DNA of 64,000 nt from an uncultured Bacteroides sp. (GTDB taxonomy: Bacteria > Bacteroidota > Bacteroidia > Bacteroidales > Bacteroidaceae). The stretch spans positions 1,240,001-1,304,000 of the forward strand of contig NZ_OY782855.1 of assembly GCF_963678425.1 (NCBI RefSeq). The letters are read 5' to 3'. Positions 42,478 through 51,293 of this stretch are shown here, piece by piece. A program made the position numbers and the translations under genes. Position 1 is the stretch's first letter. Each line of letters starts with the position of its first letter. The notes under the pieces are model-generated. The model was not told where the DNA came from and made no database searches. It saw only the letters and a list, made by a program, of their open reading frames with translations.

Positions 42478-43584
42478 ATGAAGCAGTTTTTAGCATTTGT
42501 AAGAAAAGAATTTTATCATATATCCCGTGATAAGCGTACCATCCTTATTCTATTGGGAATGCCAATCGTACAGATAATCATATTCGGATTCGCCATCACA
42601 ACCGAGGTAAAGAACGTACGTGTGGCAGTTTTCGATCCATCAAAAGACGAGGTTACTCAGAAGATTATTGATAAGATTGATGCCAACGAATACATGAATG
42701 TGATTGCCAGAATAGATAATCCGCAAGATATTCAGACCACCTTCAAAGAAGGAAAGGCCGATATCATTCTGGTCTTTGGAGATCACTTCGGAGAGAACTT
42801 CCGCCATACCGGAGATGCGTCTGTTCAGCTTATAACAGATGGAACTGACCCTAATACGGCATCCACGCTGACGGGATATGTATCCAATGTTATTTCATCG
42901 GCTCAGCAGGAATTAAGCGGACAATATAAAGCACCGTTATCAATCACTCCCAAGGTTAAGCTACTCTATAACCCGGGCATGAAGGGAGCATATAATTTTG
43001 TTCCGGGAGTTATGGGATTGATATTGATGCTTATTTGTGCCATGATGACATCTATATCCATCGTACGGGAGAAAGAAACGGGTACTATGGAAGTTCTTCT
43101 GGTTTCGCCGGTTAAACCTATTTATATTATTCTGGCAAAAGCAATTCCTTATATGGTTCTTTCGTGTATAAACATCATCACCATCTTACTATTATCAGTA
43201 TATGTGCTCGATGTTCCTATTGCCGGAAGTCTGGTCTTATTGTTTGGTGTATCGTTGTTGTTCATCATTGTATCACTGGCACTCGGTCTGCTGATATCTA
43301 CCATTGCAGAAACACAGGTGGCAGCGATGCTTGTTTCGGGTATGGTTTTGATGATGCCGGTAATGATTCTTTCCGGAATGATTTATCCTACCGAGAATAT
43401 GCCGGTAATGCTTCAAATGATATCGAATATAATCCCGGCAAAATGGTATATCATTGCTGTGAAAAAGATTATGATTGAAGGACTCGATGTATCTTTTGTT
43501 CTGAAAGAAATTGGAATTCTTTCATTCATGGCATTTGTATTATTGATAGTTAGTCTTAAAAAGTTTAACGACAGATTAGAATAG
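42478..43584 (+). CDS. ABC-2 type permease (YbhS-like)
   Basis: The 368-residue permease has one N-terminal membrane segment (about 22-42), a large extracytoplasmic domain (about 45-175), and five further segments (about 178-365). EKETGTMEVLLVSPVKPIYI is the ABC-2 signature. It resembles E. coli YbhS and forms a pair with the next gene, 3 bp downstream. The substrate is unknown; the E. coli system is linked to drug and cation export. Confidence 0.92.
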   Translation: MKQFLAFVRKEFYHISRDKRTILILLGMPIVQIIIFGFAITTEVKNVRVAVFDPSKDEVTQKIIDKIDANEYMNVIARIDNPQDIQTTFKEGKADIILVFGDHFGENFRHTGDASVQLITDGTDPNTASTLTGYVSNVISSAQQELSGQYKAPLSITPKVKLLYNPGMKGAYNFVPGVMGLILMLICAMMTSISIVREKETGTMEVLLVSPVKPIYIILAKAIPYMVLSCINIITILLLSVYVLDVPIAGSLVLLFGVSLLFIIVSLALGLLISTIAETQVAAMLVSGMVLMMPVMILSGMIYPTENMPVMLQMISNIIPAKWYIIAVKKIMIEGLDVSFVLKEIGILSFMAFVLLIVSLKKFNDRLE

Positions 43585-43587
43585 ATT

Positions 43588-44703
43588 ATGCTAAAATATT
43601 TAATAGAAAAAGAATTCAAGCAGATAAGACGGAACAGCTTTCTGCCACGATTGATAATAGGCTATCCTATTATTATGATGCTGATACTGCCATGGGCGGC
43701 TAATCTTGAAATAAAGAATATCAATCTTAGCATTGTAGATAGTAATAACACTCAATGTTCCAGACAATTAATAAACAAAGCTATATCATCGGGCTATTTC
43801 CGACTGACTGATATGTCGCCGTCCTATAGCGAGGCACTTAAAAGCATTGAGAAAGGGGAATCGGACATTATTATGGAAATTCCGGCCGATTTTGAGCACA
43901 ATCTCATGAAAGAAGGTAATGCAGAATTGCTTATCTCGGCAAATACGGTAAACGGAACCAAAGGCGGACTGGGAAGTAGTTATCTGGCAAATATAGTCAA
44001 CGACTTTACATCAGATATAAAAGACCGCATAATACAACCCACAAAGGGAACAACTATAAGTCCGGCCATAAAGATGGTAACTCAGAGCAGGTTTAATCCG
44101 AACCTTGATTATAAAGTATTTATGGTTCCAGCCTTAATGGTTATGGTACTTACCATTCTCTGCGGATTCCTGCCTGCATTAAATATTGTAGGCGAAAAGG
44201 AAAAGGGAACCATTGAACAGATAAATGTTACCCCGGTAAGCAAGTTTATGTTTATCCTTGCTAAGGTAATTCCCTACTGGATTATAGGATTTATTGTGCT
44301 TACCATGTGTTTCGGAATTGCAGCAGCGGTTTATGGAATTACACCAACCGGACAACTAAGTACTTTATATATTCTGGCCTTGCTCTATCTGTTTACAATA
44401 TCAGGCTTTGGTCTGGTTATATCCAACTATTCGGAAACCATGCAGCAAGCCATGTTTGTAATGTTCTTCTTTATGCTGGTACTTATTCTGCTAAGTGGAT
44501 TGTTTACCCCCATTAATAGTATGCCTCAATGGGCACAAGTAGTAACGATGTTTAATCCGCTGAAGTACTTTGTTCAGATTATGCGTGCCGTATATCTGAA
44601 AGGAAGTGGTTTTGCAGAACTTGGAGTACAGATTTCGGCATTGACTATATTCGCTGTATTCTTCAACTCATGGGCCATTCTTAGTTACAGGAAAAAGTCA
44701 TAA
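43588..44703 (+). CDS. ABC-2 type permease (YbhR-like)
   Basis: The 371-residue permease has the same layout as the preceding gene, including GEKEKGTIEQINVTPVSKFM and a C-terminal FNPLKYFVQIMRAVYLKGSG motif. It is the paralogous partner and last gene of the efflux operon. No terminator hairpin is obvious after it. Confidence 0.92.
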   Translation: MLKYLIEKEFKQIRRNSFLPRLIIGYPIIMMLILPWAANLEIKNINLSIVDSNNTQCSRQLINKAISSGYFRLTDMSPSYSEALKSIEKGESDIIMEIPADFEHNLMKEGNAELLISANTVNGTKGGLGSSYLANIVNDFTSDIKDRIIQPTKGTTISPAIKMVTQSRFNPNLDYKVFMVPALMVMVLTILCGFLPALNIVGEKEKGTIEQINVTPVSKFMFILAKVIPYWIIGFIVLTMCFGIAAAVYGITPTGQLSTLYILALLYLFTISGFGLVISNYSETMQQAMFVMFFFMLVLILLSGLFTPINSMPQWAQVVTMFNPLKYFVQIMRAVYLKGSGFAELGVQISALTIFAVFFNSWAILSYRKKS

Positions 44704-44944
44704 AATGATTTCCAGAGAACATATTTAAGAGAATAATTATATATAAACAACATTGTAAGTAACTCTAAAAGATCCTATCAATAATGCAAAATCAGTTTAT
44801 AAACAGTTCATAGTAATAAAGATAGTTTTTAATCAACTTATATTCCATTTAGTCGATTTGTTTTGCCTATATTAAATAAAGAAGTGATGTTTGCATGATT
44901 ATTAAATTTTTCACTTGTAATCAATTAACCCGTTCAAAGCAACA

Positions 44945-45850
44945 ATGAATTTAAATAGTATAACAATGCCGGCACTGAGCTTTTCAGGTCATACGTCTCC
45001 TTTAGCATCCATAGGAACGCTCAACAATGATTTTACACTTTATCTTTTGCAAAAGAATATCCCTACATATAATTATTTGAGATCAACCAATACTTTCGGA
45101 GTTATAATCGTTTGCACAGGTACTCTGAACGTAGAAATTAACAGTATTCCTTATTCTTTATCTCAGGGAGATTTAGCCTATTTGTCTCCAAGTGTATCAT
45201 TTCGTTTAAAATCGGGGAATAATGAATTCAAAGGATATATGATGGCTCTCTCTGATTTTTTTGTCAGATCACTTCAGATTCCTGTTGAAATAAACAATGA
45301 CAGATCGTTTGTGAACTATTACAGGCAAGGCCTGTCAGATAATATTCAAAGTAATATAAATCAGATATTTTCACTTATAAAAGATGAAATTTCAGATAGC
45401 AACCGTTTCTTCCGACGAGAAAAGTTGCTAAACCTGGTATCCATATTCTACATTGATATTTTGAATGCTTCCGCTAAGAGCGCTTCGGCCTCACAGATTC
45501 CTTGTTATACAGAAGAAACAGGTAGAAGAACAAAGCTTTCCAAGGATTTTCTCGGATTGGTAAAACTGTATTCACACGAACAAAGACAAGTAAAGTTCTA
45601 TGCCAATAAACTTTGCATTACTCCCAAATATCTTTCTTTATTGATAAAACAAACAACAGGAAAGTCGGCTAATGAATGGATTAATAATGCAGTCATTATC
45701 GAAGCAAAATATCTTCTCAGAACTTCCGGGAATAGTGTCAAGGAAGTATCATTCAAACTCAATTTTGCTAATCAAAGTTTCTTTGGTAAATATTTTAAAA
45801 AGATAGTTGGTATTTCTCCCAGAGATTACCAGAGGAACGTGGAGTTTTAA
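44945..45850 (+). CDS. AraC-family transcriptional regulator
   Basis: The 301-residue protein has an N-terminal cupin-like sensing domain (about 30-110; SLSQGDLAYLSPSVSFRLKS) and a C-terminal pair of helix-turn-helix motifs (about 195-298). These include KFYANKLCITPKYLSLLIKQ and the AraC signature VKEVSFKLNFANQSFFGKYF followed by GISPRDYQ. It lies 130 bp before the barrel gene at 45980, in the same direction, and may control it or the efflux operon. It does not look co-transcribed with the efflux operon, since a 241-bp gap separates them. Confidence 0.93.
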   Translation: MNLNSITMPALSFSGHTSPLASIGTLNNDFTLYLLQKNIPTYNYLRSTNTFGVIIVCTGTLNVEINSIPYSLSQGDLAYLSPSVSFRLKSGNNEFKGYMMALSDFFVRSLQIPVEINNDRSFVNYYRQGLSDNIQSNINQIFSLIKDEISDSNRFFRREKLLNLVSIFYIDILNASAKSASASQIPCYTEETGRRTKLSKDFLGLVKLYSHEQRQVKFYANKLCITPKYLSLLIKQTTGKSANEWINNAVIIEAKYLLRTSGNSVKEVSFKLNFANQSFFGKYFKKIVGISPRDYQRNVEF

Positions 45851-45873
45851 TCGATTAATTATTTTAGACTATG

Positions 45874-45981
45874 ATTCGTTTAATAAGTCACAAAATAGAA
45901 TTACTTTTCAATTAATATTTATTACTTTTGTCAACAAATAAATTTTAACAGACAAAAAGTAATCAGACTTATTAAACGAAT
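45874..45981. repeat. Inverted repeat flanking the promoter of the 45980 gene
   Basis: Perfect 16-bp arms (ATTCGTTTAATAAGTC at 45874-45889 and its complement at 45966-45981) enclose 76 bp with a TACTTTTG -7 box at 45923-45930. A nested pair (ATTACTTTTGTC and GACAAAAAGTAAT, one bulge) lies inside. The layout resembles invertible promoters of Bacteroides. The right arm reaches the ATG. Confidence 0.75.
45923..45930 (+). promoter_or_regulatory. Promoter -7 box inside the inverted repeat
   Basis: TACTTTTG matches TAnnTTTG and points at the barrel gene, so the orientation in this assembly would be ON. The reverse strand of the segment has no exact TAnnTTTG box. Confidence 0.5.
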
Positions 45982-46612
45982 GATCTCAATAAAGAAAAAG
46001 TATATTATCGTGATTTTCGTCATGCTCTTTACCAATTCATATTCTCAGGAAATAGAGAATAAGAATAAATTAGCTGCGAACTTTCAGTTTTATGGTTTAC
46101 CTATTGAAAACTCTGGTTGGCCCACCGGATTCATTGTCAGTTTGGGCTATGACATTGTTCCTTATCGTAAGGAACTTATTTTTAGTATAGAACCAAGAAT
46201 TGGAGGAGGAGCTTTTGCAAATAAAGAAACAGAGGGAATAGAAGAAAATACTGTCTATAGGTACGATATGCAATGCTACACCATGGGAGTTGCCCCTAAA
46301 GTATATTTGAGTCTGAACTCGGATAATGACGCTTATCTCTATCTGGAAAATGATTTTTCATTTCTAAACTCTTTCACAAAGATCCAAGACTATAACACTA
46401 CCTCAACCAGAAAAGAATATGATTACTTTCATTTCTACTATTCCTGCAAATTAGGAGCATTAATCCGATATCCAAAAACAAATTTGTCTTGTTGGGTAGG
46501 TTACACAACCCTCGATTTTAAAAACATGCTCAATAGACATTTACCAAGAGACAGGAAACGCTTTTCGGGTGAAGCTGTGGGATCATGTCTCGGAATTGGA
46601 TTTAGCTTTTAA
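45980..46612 (+). CDS. Outer-membrane beta-barrel protein, unknown
   Basis: The 210-residue protein has a signal peptide (about 1-22, cut near SYS-Q) and a mature part made of short amphipathic strands (KLAANFQFYGLPIENSGWP, GFIVSLGYDIVPY, ISIEPRIGGGAF-like), ending in CLGIGFSF with a C-terminal Phe. It is probably an eight- or ten-stranded barrel. I do not recognise a named family. Its promoter lies inside a perfect inverted repeat. Confidence 0.65.
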   Translation: MISIKKKYIIVIFVMLFTNSYSQEIENKNKLAANFQFYGLPIENSGWPTGFIVSLGYDIVPYRKELIFSIEPRIGGGAFANKETEGIEENTVYRYDMQCYTMGVAPKVYLSLNSDNDAYLYLENDFSFLNSFTKIQDYNTTSTRKEYDYFHFYYSCKLGALIRYPKTNLSCWVGYTTLDFKNMLNRHLPRDRKRFSGEAVGSCLGIGFSF

Positions 46613-46949
46613 ATGAGCAAATAACATGTGCACATATTTCACAGTGTATGACAAACATATATAAAATACTTCTTTTATATGTCCCGGTATAAAGTTTCCG
46701 GACTACATTTCTTTAAATTCAAATCGGTAAAATAGTGCCAACAAATAAATTTGATTGTTCCAAAGTTCTTTTAAAGTTTCAATATTAACATTCAGATTGC
46801 GTGTGTTTTGTATGTCCAAATCAAAAAAGATTGAATATGAAGTTCATCCATAGCTACTAATAATATAAAAAAGCAATTTTACATAAATGTAACCCATTCT
46901 ATTATAGTTCCCCCTTAGAAAGTAATTACGCCATTGATTCATAGTAAAT
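46613..46949. other. Intergenic region, 337 bp
   Basis: AT-rich sequence between the barrel gene and the IS element. I see no ORF, RNA or strong hairpin here. Confidence 0.5.
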
Positions 46950-46970
46950 TATGATCTAAAAGTCTTTGAT

Positions 46971-47016
46971 ATATCTGCAAGATTTATTAATTTTAGTGCA
47001 TAAATCTTGCAGATAT
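46971..47016 (+). promoter_or_regulatory. Hairpin over the IS transposase start codon
   Basis: Perfect 17-bp arms (ATATCTGCAAGATTTAT at 46971-46987 and its complement at 47000-47016) with a 12-nt loop. The right arm covers the ATG at 47015. Such structures limit translation from transcripts that read in from outside. Confidence 0.6.
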
Positions 47017-48352
47017 GATAAATAAAAATCCTCTTAAAGGGCAAATGAATTTCTTTCAGCCGACTTTAAAAGAACAACTAAATCCCCGGCAGGAACTTTA
47101 CCTGTTATCAGAGAGAATTGCTTGGCCCGGTTTGGAATCTGATTTATCCCCGTATTACATAAACTTTGGTCGCCCTGCCAAACCTATTCGTTTAATGGTT
47201 TCCTTGCTAATTCTCAAACAGTTGTATAATCTTTCAGATGAATCCGTTGTTGCTCGATGGGTAGAGAATCCTTATTATCAATACTTTAGTGGCATGGAAT
47301 ATTTTCAGTGGGAATTTCCTTGTAATCCGAGTGATCTGGTCCACTTCAGAAACCGAATAGGAAAAGAAGGGATTGAAAGGATCTTCAGGATGAGTGTTGA
47401 TCTTCAGGGAAAAGATGGTAAAGAGGATAAGTTATGCATAGACACGACAGTTCAGGAGAAAAACATCACTTATCCCACAGATACAAAACTTCAGGTTCGA
47501 ATCATAGAGAGATGTCGTAAGTTAGCTGCTTTGTATCATCTGAATTTACGCCAAAGCTACACACGTACAGTAAAAAGTTGCCTTTTACTTCAGCGTTTCC
47601 GGAATCATCCCCGTAACAAAAAGAAAGCAATGGCAGCAGCCAGAAAGATAAAAACAATAGCCTGGCGTTTGGTTCGTGAACTGGAAAGATTGCTTCCTGC
47701 TGAAGTTATTCAGAATCAACTAAATTTGTTCAAACAGACATTATCCCAGAAGAAAAAAGATAAGAACAAAATCTATTCCTTACATGAGCCTGCAGTTTGT
47801 TGCATAGCAAAAGGGAAAGAGCTTAAGCCCTATGAATTTGGCTCAAAGGTCTCTTTTGGCATTACGCGTACAACTAATGTGATTGTTTCTGTTGCTACAT
47901 TTAAAGGTAATCCTTATGACGGAGATACTTTGGAAGAAACATTGAGAGTCCATAAACGCATCGCTGGAGTTCAGGCTAAAGAGGCATCAGTGGATCGTGG
48001 TTATCGTGGAAGAAAAGAGGTGGAAGGAGTACAGATTATTACGCCAAAACCATTACCAGCCGGAGCTACAGATTATCAGAAAAAGAAAATGAGAATGCGT
48101 TTCAGGCGCAGGGCAGCTATCGAACCAATCTTTGGACATGTAAAACAGGATTATAGGATGGGGAGAAACTATCTGAAAGGATTTATCGGAGATATTAAGA
48201 ATGCATTCCTGGCAGCAATGGCCTTCAATATCAGAAGATGGATTAGAAAAATCCTTCTTTTATGCATTCAAATAATAGAGCGCATAATTTCAAATATCAA
48301 AAATATAAAGAACCAAACACTGAGATTCAGTTCTCTATATTATACTATTTGA
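47015..48352 (+). CDS. IS5-family-like transposase
   Basis: The 445-residue protein has an N-terminal DUF772-like domain (RPAKPIRLMVSLLILKQLYN, then CNPSDLVHFRNRIG) and a DDE catalytic domain with LCIDTTVQEKN, EASVDRGYRGR and RAAIEPIFGHVKQDYRMG. It is full length with no frameshift, so the element may be active. The start lies in a hairpin that should limit translation from outside transcripts. The C-terminal coding end is part of the conserved IS end. Confidence 0.88.
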   Translation: MINKNPLKGQMNFFQPTLKEQLNPRQELYLLSERIAWPGLESDLSPYYINFGRPAKPIRLMVSLLILKQLYNLSDESVVARWVENPYYQYFSGMEYFQWEFPCNPSDLVHFRNRIGKEGIERIFRMSVDLQGKDGKEDKLCIDTTVQEKNITYPTDTKLQVRIIERCRKLAALYHLNLRQSYTRTVKSCLLLQRFRNHPRNKKKAMAAARKIKTIAWRLVRELERLLPAEVIQNQLNLFKQTLSQKKKDKNKIYSLHEPAVCCIAKGKELKPYEFGSKVSFGITRTTNVIVSVATFKGNPYDGDTLEETLRVHKRIAGVQAKEASVDRGYRGRKEVEGVQIITPKPLPAGATDYQKKKMRMRFRRRAAIEPIFGHVKQDYRMGRNYLKGFIGDIKNAFLAAMAFNIRRWIRKILLLCIQIIERIISNIKNIKNQTLRFSSLYYTI

Positions 48353-48543
48353 CTTTTTAAGGATCGACTAAATAATGTATTGCTCTTGTAATCCTTTATT
48401 TTGGTATTTTAAGAACACGCTTTATAACATGTTTGTTACTCAGGTACAATACTCCGTTAAATAATTAATTAAACTCTTGTAAAACAATGGATTATAATTG
48501 GATTTTGTCATAGATGCAATTGGTTAAGTCGCTGATTTTTAGT

Positions 48544-48570
48544 ACTTTTATAGTATTCGACACTATAAAG
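48544..48570 (+). promoter_or_regulatory. Hairpin before the IS4-type transposase start
   Basis: ACTTTTATAGT and ACTATAAAG can pair (about 9 bp, one bulge) directly before the preferred ATG at 48574. It may limit translation of read-in transcripts, as seen with other IS. Confidence 0.35.
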
Positions 48571-48573
48571 AAT

Positions 48574-49794
48574 ATGACAAAATCAAGCATACTTAACCAA
48601 TATATGGATATCTGTAAGGATGTTCTTTCTGAAGTGGAAACAAAGTTAAACAAAAGTTTCAAAGAATTTATTATTGAAACATTATTATTGTATATGGTAA
48701 TACCTCAACGAATAAATTATCTTCAGCTAGGAAGATACAGCCACTCCTGTGAGCAACGCTTTAGAATGAATTCAGCCAAGGAATTTGACTGGCTTTCATT
48801 CAACTTGTCTCTTTCAAGAAGGATTCTGACTGGAACAAGGAAAGCCATAGCTGTTGACCCAAGCTATATCTCCAAATCCGGTAAACAGACTCCATGGATT
48901 GGTTATTTCTGGTCTGGCTGTGCAGGTGCGGCAAGACGAGGACTAGAGATTTTAGGAATAGGCCTGATTGATGTCGACAATAAGGATTGTATATCCTTAG
49001 AGGCTGTTCAAACACCTGATTCTATAACTCTTGGAAATTATGATGGAAACCTTATAAACTGGTATTTGGGTGTTCTTGAAGAAAAAGCGACTAAACTGCA
49101 GAAAGTCACAAGGCACATTGTTGCAGATGCCTACTTCTCCAAGAAAAACTTCACTGATGGGCTTGCCAAACTCGGATTCCATCTAATTTCCCGTTTCCGT
49201 GATGATGCTGTTCTGTTTTATCCAACCACGCAACAACCTACAGGCAAAAGAGGACGACCAAAGCTATATGATAGCAAAATTGATTTTGCCAACTTAGATT
49301 TAAATAGGTTTGAGAAGATCAATTTATTACATATAGACAAAGGCTATCTTTATACCACAATAGCATATTCCAAATCCTTGAAACAAATGGTAAAACTTGT
49401 AGTCTGGTTTTTTGATAACGGGAAAAAACATAAACTCTATTTCTCTACCGATATTAATCTTTCGGGTAAAGATGTAATAGAAACATATCGTACCCGTTTC
49501 CAGATTGAGTTCAATTTTAGAGATGCCAAGCAGTTTGCCGGATTAAACCAGTGCCAGGCAAGGAACCTATCCAAACTGAAGTTTAATTTTAATGCATCAT
49601 TAACAGCGGTGAATGTGGCAAAGATCGTTGCTAAAGAAAAGGGTGTAAACTTTTCGATGGCTTCACTTAAAACTATGATGCACAACACATTCCTGCTTCA
49701 AAGATTTATTTGCGCGTCTGGCATTAGACCAAACAAGAGATTAAATGACAAACTATTCAAAGAACTCATTGAGTTTGCTGCTATTGCAGCATAG
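48574..49794 (+). CDS. IS4-family transposase
   Basis: The DDE transposase has AVDPSYISKSGK, VADAYFSKKNF and YRTRFQIEFNFRDAKQ, the exact Y-2-R-3-E-6-K pattern of IS4 transposases. The frame is open from 48514, but the ATG at 48574 (MTKSSILNQYMD) after the hairpin is the likely start. It is intact at about 406 residues. It directly follows the IS5-like element. I could not define its terminal inverted repeats with confidence. Confidence 0.88.
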   Translation: MTKSSILNQYMDICKDVLSEVETKLNKSFKEFIIETLLLYMVIPQRINYLQLGRYSHSCEQRFRMNSAKEFDWLSFNLSLSRRILTGTRKAIAVDPSYISKSGKQTPWIGYFWSGCAGAARRGLEILGIGLIDVDNKDCISLEAVQTPDSITLGNYDGNLINWYLGVLEEKATKLQKVTRHIVADAYFSKKNFTDGLAKLGFHLISRFRDDAVLFYPTTQQPTGKRGRPKLYDSKIDFANLDLNRFEKINLLHIDKGYLYTTIAYSKSLKQMVKLVVWFFDNGKKHKLYFSTDINLSGKDVIETYRTRFQIEFNFRDAKQFAGLNQCQARNLSKLKFNFNASLTAVNVAKIVAKEKGVNFSMASLKTMMHNTFLLQRFICASGIRPNKRLNDKLFKELIEFAAIAA

Positions 49795-50155
49795 CTCGAG
49801 ACTATTTTATTAACGAACTATTGTCAGGTAGTTACAAATTAATTTCATTTTTCTTCAATAAAATAGTCATATATATTTGGATTGTATCGTTAAAGCGAGT
49901 ACCTTTACACCCGCTTTGTAAGAGAAACAAAGCCTTAGCATTGACATAATGACAGCAGGTTAGCAGAAATAAAAATTAAAAAAAAACTTCGGAAAACATT
50001 TGGAGTATATAATTTAAAGTTCTTATCTTTGCATCCGCTTTCGCTTCGAGAGAAGCTCATTATGAGAGCTAAACTGATTTGTTAAAAATACGATATCAAA
50101 GGGGTAGTTTCCAAAAAGCCCCAAGAGTAGGAACAAAATTAAATAATAAATCACC
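49795..50155. other. Intergenic region with a strong promoter, 361 bp
   Basis: It contains a near-ideal promoter at 49999-50031 and a hairpin (GCTTTCGCTTCGAGAGAAGC type) just after the start site. No tRNA or rRNA gene follows. The first 150 bp may hold the right end of the IS4 element. Confidence 0.5.
49999..50031 (+). promoter_or_regulatory. Strong promoter of rRNA type
   Basis: TTTG at 49999-50002 and TATCTTTG at 50024-50031 are spaced 21 nt, with an A-rich upstream region and a GCATCCGCTT start region like those before Bacteroides rRNA and tRNA genes. It drives the small lipoprotein gene at 50156. Confidence 0.65.
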
Positions 50156-50557
50156 ATGAAAACAGTAAAAAATGTATTATTAGGTGCAGTTCTTTTACTT
50201 TTAACATCTTGTGGATCAATTACAACATTTCCAATATCTAATATAGTACCAGCTGCGGAAATAACTGCAAAAATGAAACAAGATAAAAATAAGAATTATA
50301 GCATTGAAGTTAAAGCTAAAAATTTGGCAAGTGCTAACAGACTTAATCCTCCAAAAAATAATTATAGCGTTTGGATTGTAACAGAAAAAAATGAGACTAA
50401 GAACTTAGGGCAACTAATGAATAAAAATGCCAAAACAGCTGTGTTAAAAACAAATACGCCCTTTAAAGTCATTGAAATATTTATAACAGCTGAAGATCAA
50501 GGAAATAATACATATCCAAGTGGAATAGAAATTTCCAGAGTTACTCTTAACAAATAA
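50156..50557 (+). CDS. Small lipoprotein with RskA C-domain-like pattern
   Basis: The 133-residue protein has a lipobox LLLTSC (Cys19). Within the mature part, NYSVWIVTEKNETKNLGQL and VIEIFITAEDQGNNTYPSGI resemble the C-terminal beta-sandwich of anti-sigma-K (RskA) factors, where LWLV, LG, VT-EP-GG and P-G residues recur. It has no sigma-binding or membrane region. The function is unknown and the similarity is by eye only. It has its own strong promoter and terminator. Confidence 0.6.
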   Translation: MKTVKNVLLGAVLLLLTSCGSITTFPISNIVPAAEITAKMKQDKNKNYSIEVKAKNLASANRLNPPKNNYSVWIVTEKNETKNLGQLMNKNAKTAVLKTNTPFKVIEIFITAEDQGNNTYPSGIEISRVTLNK

Positions 50558-50640
50558 AAATATAACAACGTATATATTATTAAACCAGATGCAGTTCAGA
50601 TTGAAGCTTACAAGAAATATATCGATTTATAGCAAATGAA

Positions 50641-50669
50641 AAAGAGACCTTATTACGGTCTCTTTTTTT
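50641..50669. terminator. Bidirectional terminator
   Basis: AAAGAGACC and GGTCTCTTT form a perfect 9-bp stem with a 7-nt loop and a T7 tail, between the convergent lipoprotein and pabC genes. Confidence 0.85.
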
Positions 50670-50684
50670 GTTCATAGCTATTGT

Positions 50685-51293
50685 TCAACGCAGAATGTTT
50701 CGGACCCGAATAATCATTTCATCTTCCAAATCAAGCATGGCATTGATGAGGTGAAGATTTTCAAAAGAAGATAAATCACTTACCGATATGTCTATGGGAA
50801 TAACCTTACCTTCGGCAATTAAGCGTTGACGGCAAGTTCCATTCAATAAAAAGGTGTTTGGAGTATAGTAGTCAGAGCCATCACTCAGTACCACATTACT
50901 GTAACTGGTATCGGTTATATGTCCCTTCTGAACAATTAACACGTCATCGCACGAACCTTTTTCCTGAAGTAACCTCATCAGCGGACTACGGTCTGCATAC
51001 TTTCTGGAATAATCAATATCTGTTCCATTCACTAGTTTTAAAGATGAAACTTTACGGTATGCATACTGTTGGAACTCCACTTCTTCAATAGAAGAGCTGT
51101 AAAGAATACGGCATTTCACCACTCCATGTTTCATCTCCTGGGGAATAATCATCTCCTGAAAAAGAGTATTCCCGACTGATGAATGAAAAACCTCCTTCAT
51201 GGTTTGCTTCATTCTCTGAAGATTGTATTCGGGATGAACAAATACACCGTCCACCACCTTAACTGTTTCTAGAAATTGCTGCTGTTCACTCAT
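50685..51293 (-). CDS. pabC: Aminotransferase class IV, probable 4-amino-4-deoxychorismate lyase
   Basis: The 202-residue protein is a short member of the PLP fold-type IV family. The Lys in SRKYADRSPL and the segments VLIVQKGHITDTSYSNVVL and TPNTFLLNGTCRQRLI match PabC and branched-chain aminotransferases. It overlaps the upstream pabB by 4 bp, so it should release 4-aminobenzoate from aminodeoxychorismate for folate synthesis. The family is clear, and the exact activity rests on the pabB neighbour. Confidence 0.85.
   Translation of the reverse strand: MSEQQQFLETVKVVDGVFVHPEYNLQRMKQTMKEVFHSSVGNTLFQEMIIPQEMKHGVVKCRILYSSSIEEVEFQQYAYRKVSSLKLVNGTDIDYSRKYADRSPLMRLLQEKGSCDDVLIVQKGHITDTSYSNVVLSDGSDYYTPNTFLLNGTCRQRLIAEGKVIPIDISVSDLSSFENLHLINAMLDLEDEMIIRVRNILR

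Larger units (their letters stand above)
46950..48370 (+). mobile_element. IS5-family-like insertion sequence
   Basis: The element contains one transposase gene. The right end (AAGTC and GGATC near 48352-48366) is matched at the left by GATCTAAAAGTC at 46953-46964 as an imperfect inverted repeat. The right end is fixed by its second copy at 9964-10040. The exact left end and target duplication cannot be set. Confidence 0.6.

Noticed and set aside
48480..49860. Terminal inverted repeats of the IS4 element
   Set aside because: TGTCATAGATGCAAT on the left and TGACAATAGTTCG on the right (reversed) are only partly alike, so the element ends are not called.
49841..49960. Possible tRNA (GCGAGTACC and ACCCGCTTT near 49895-49920)
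   Set aside because: I cannot fold a cloverleaf with a T-loop and acceptor stem from this stretch.
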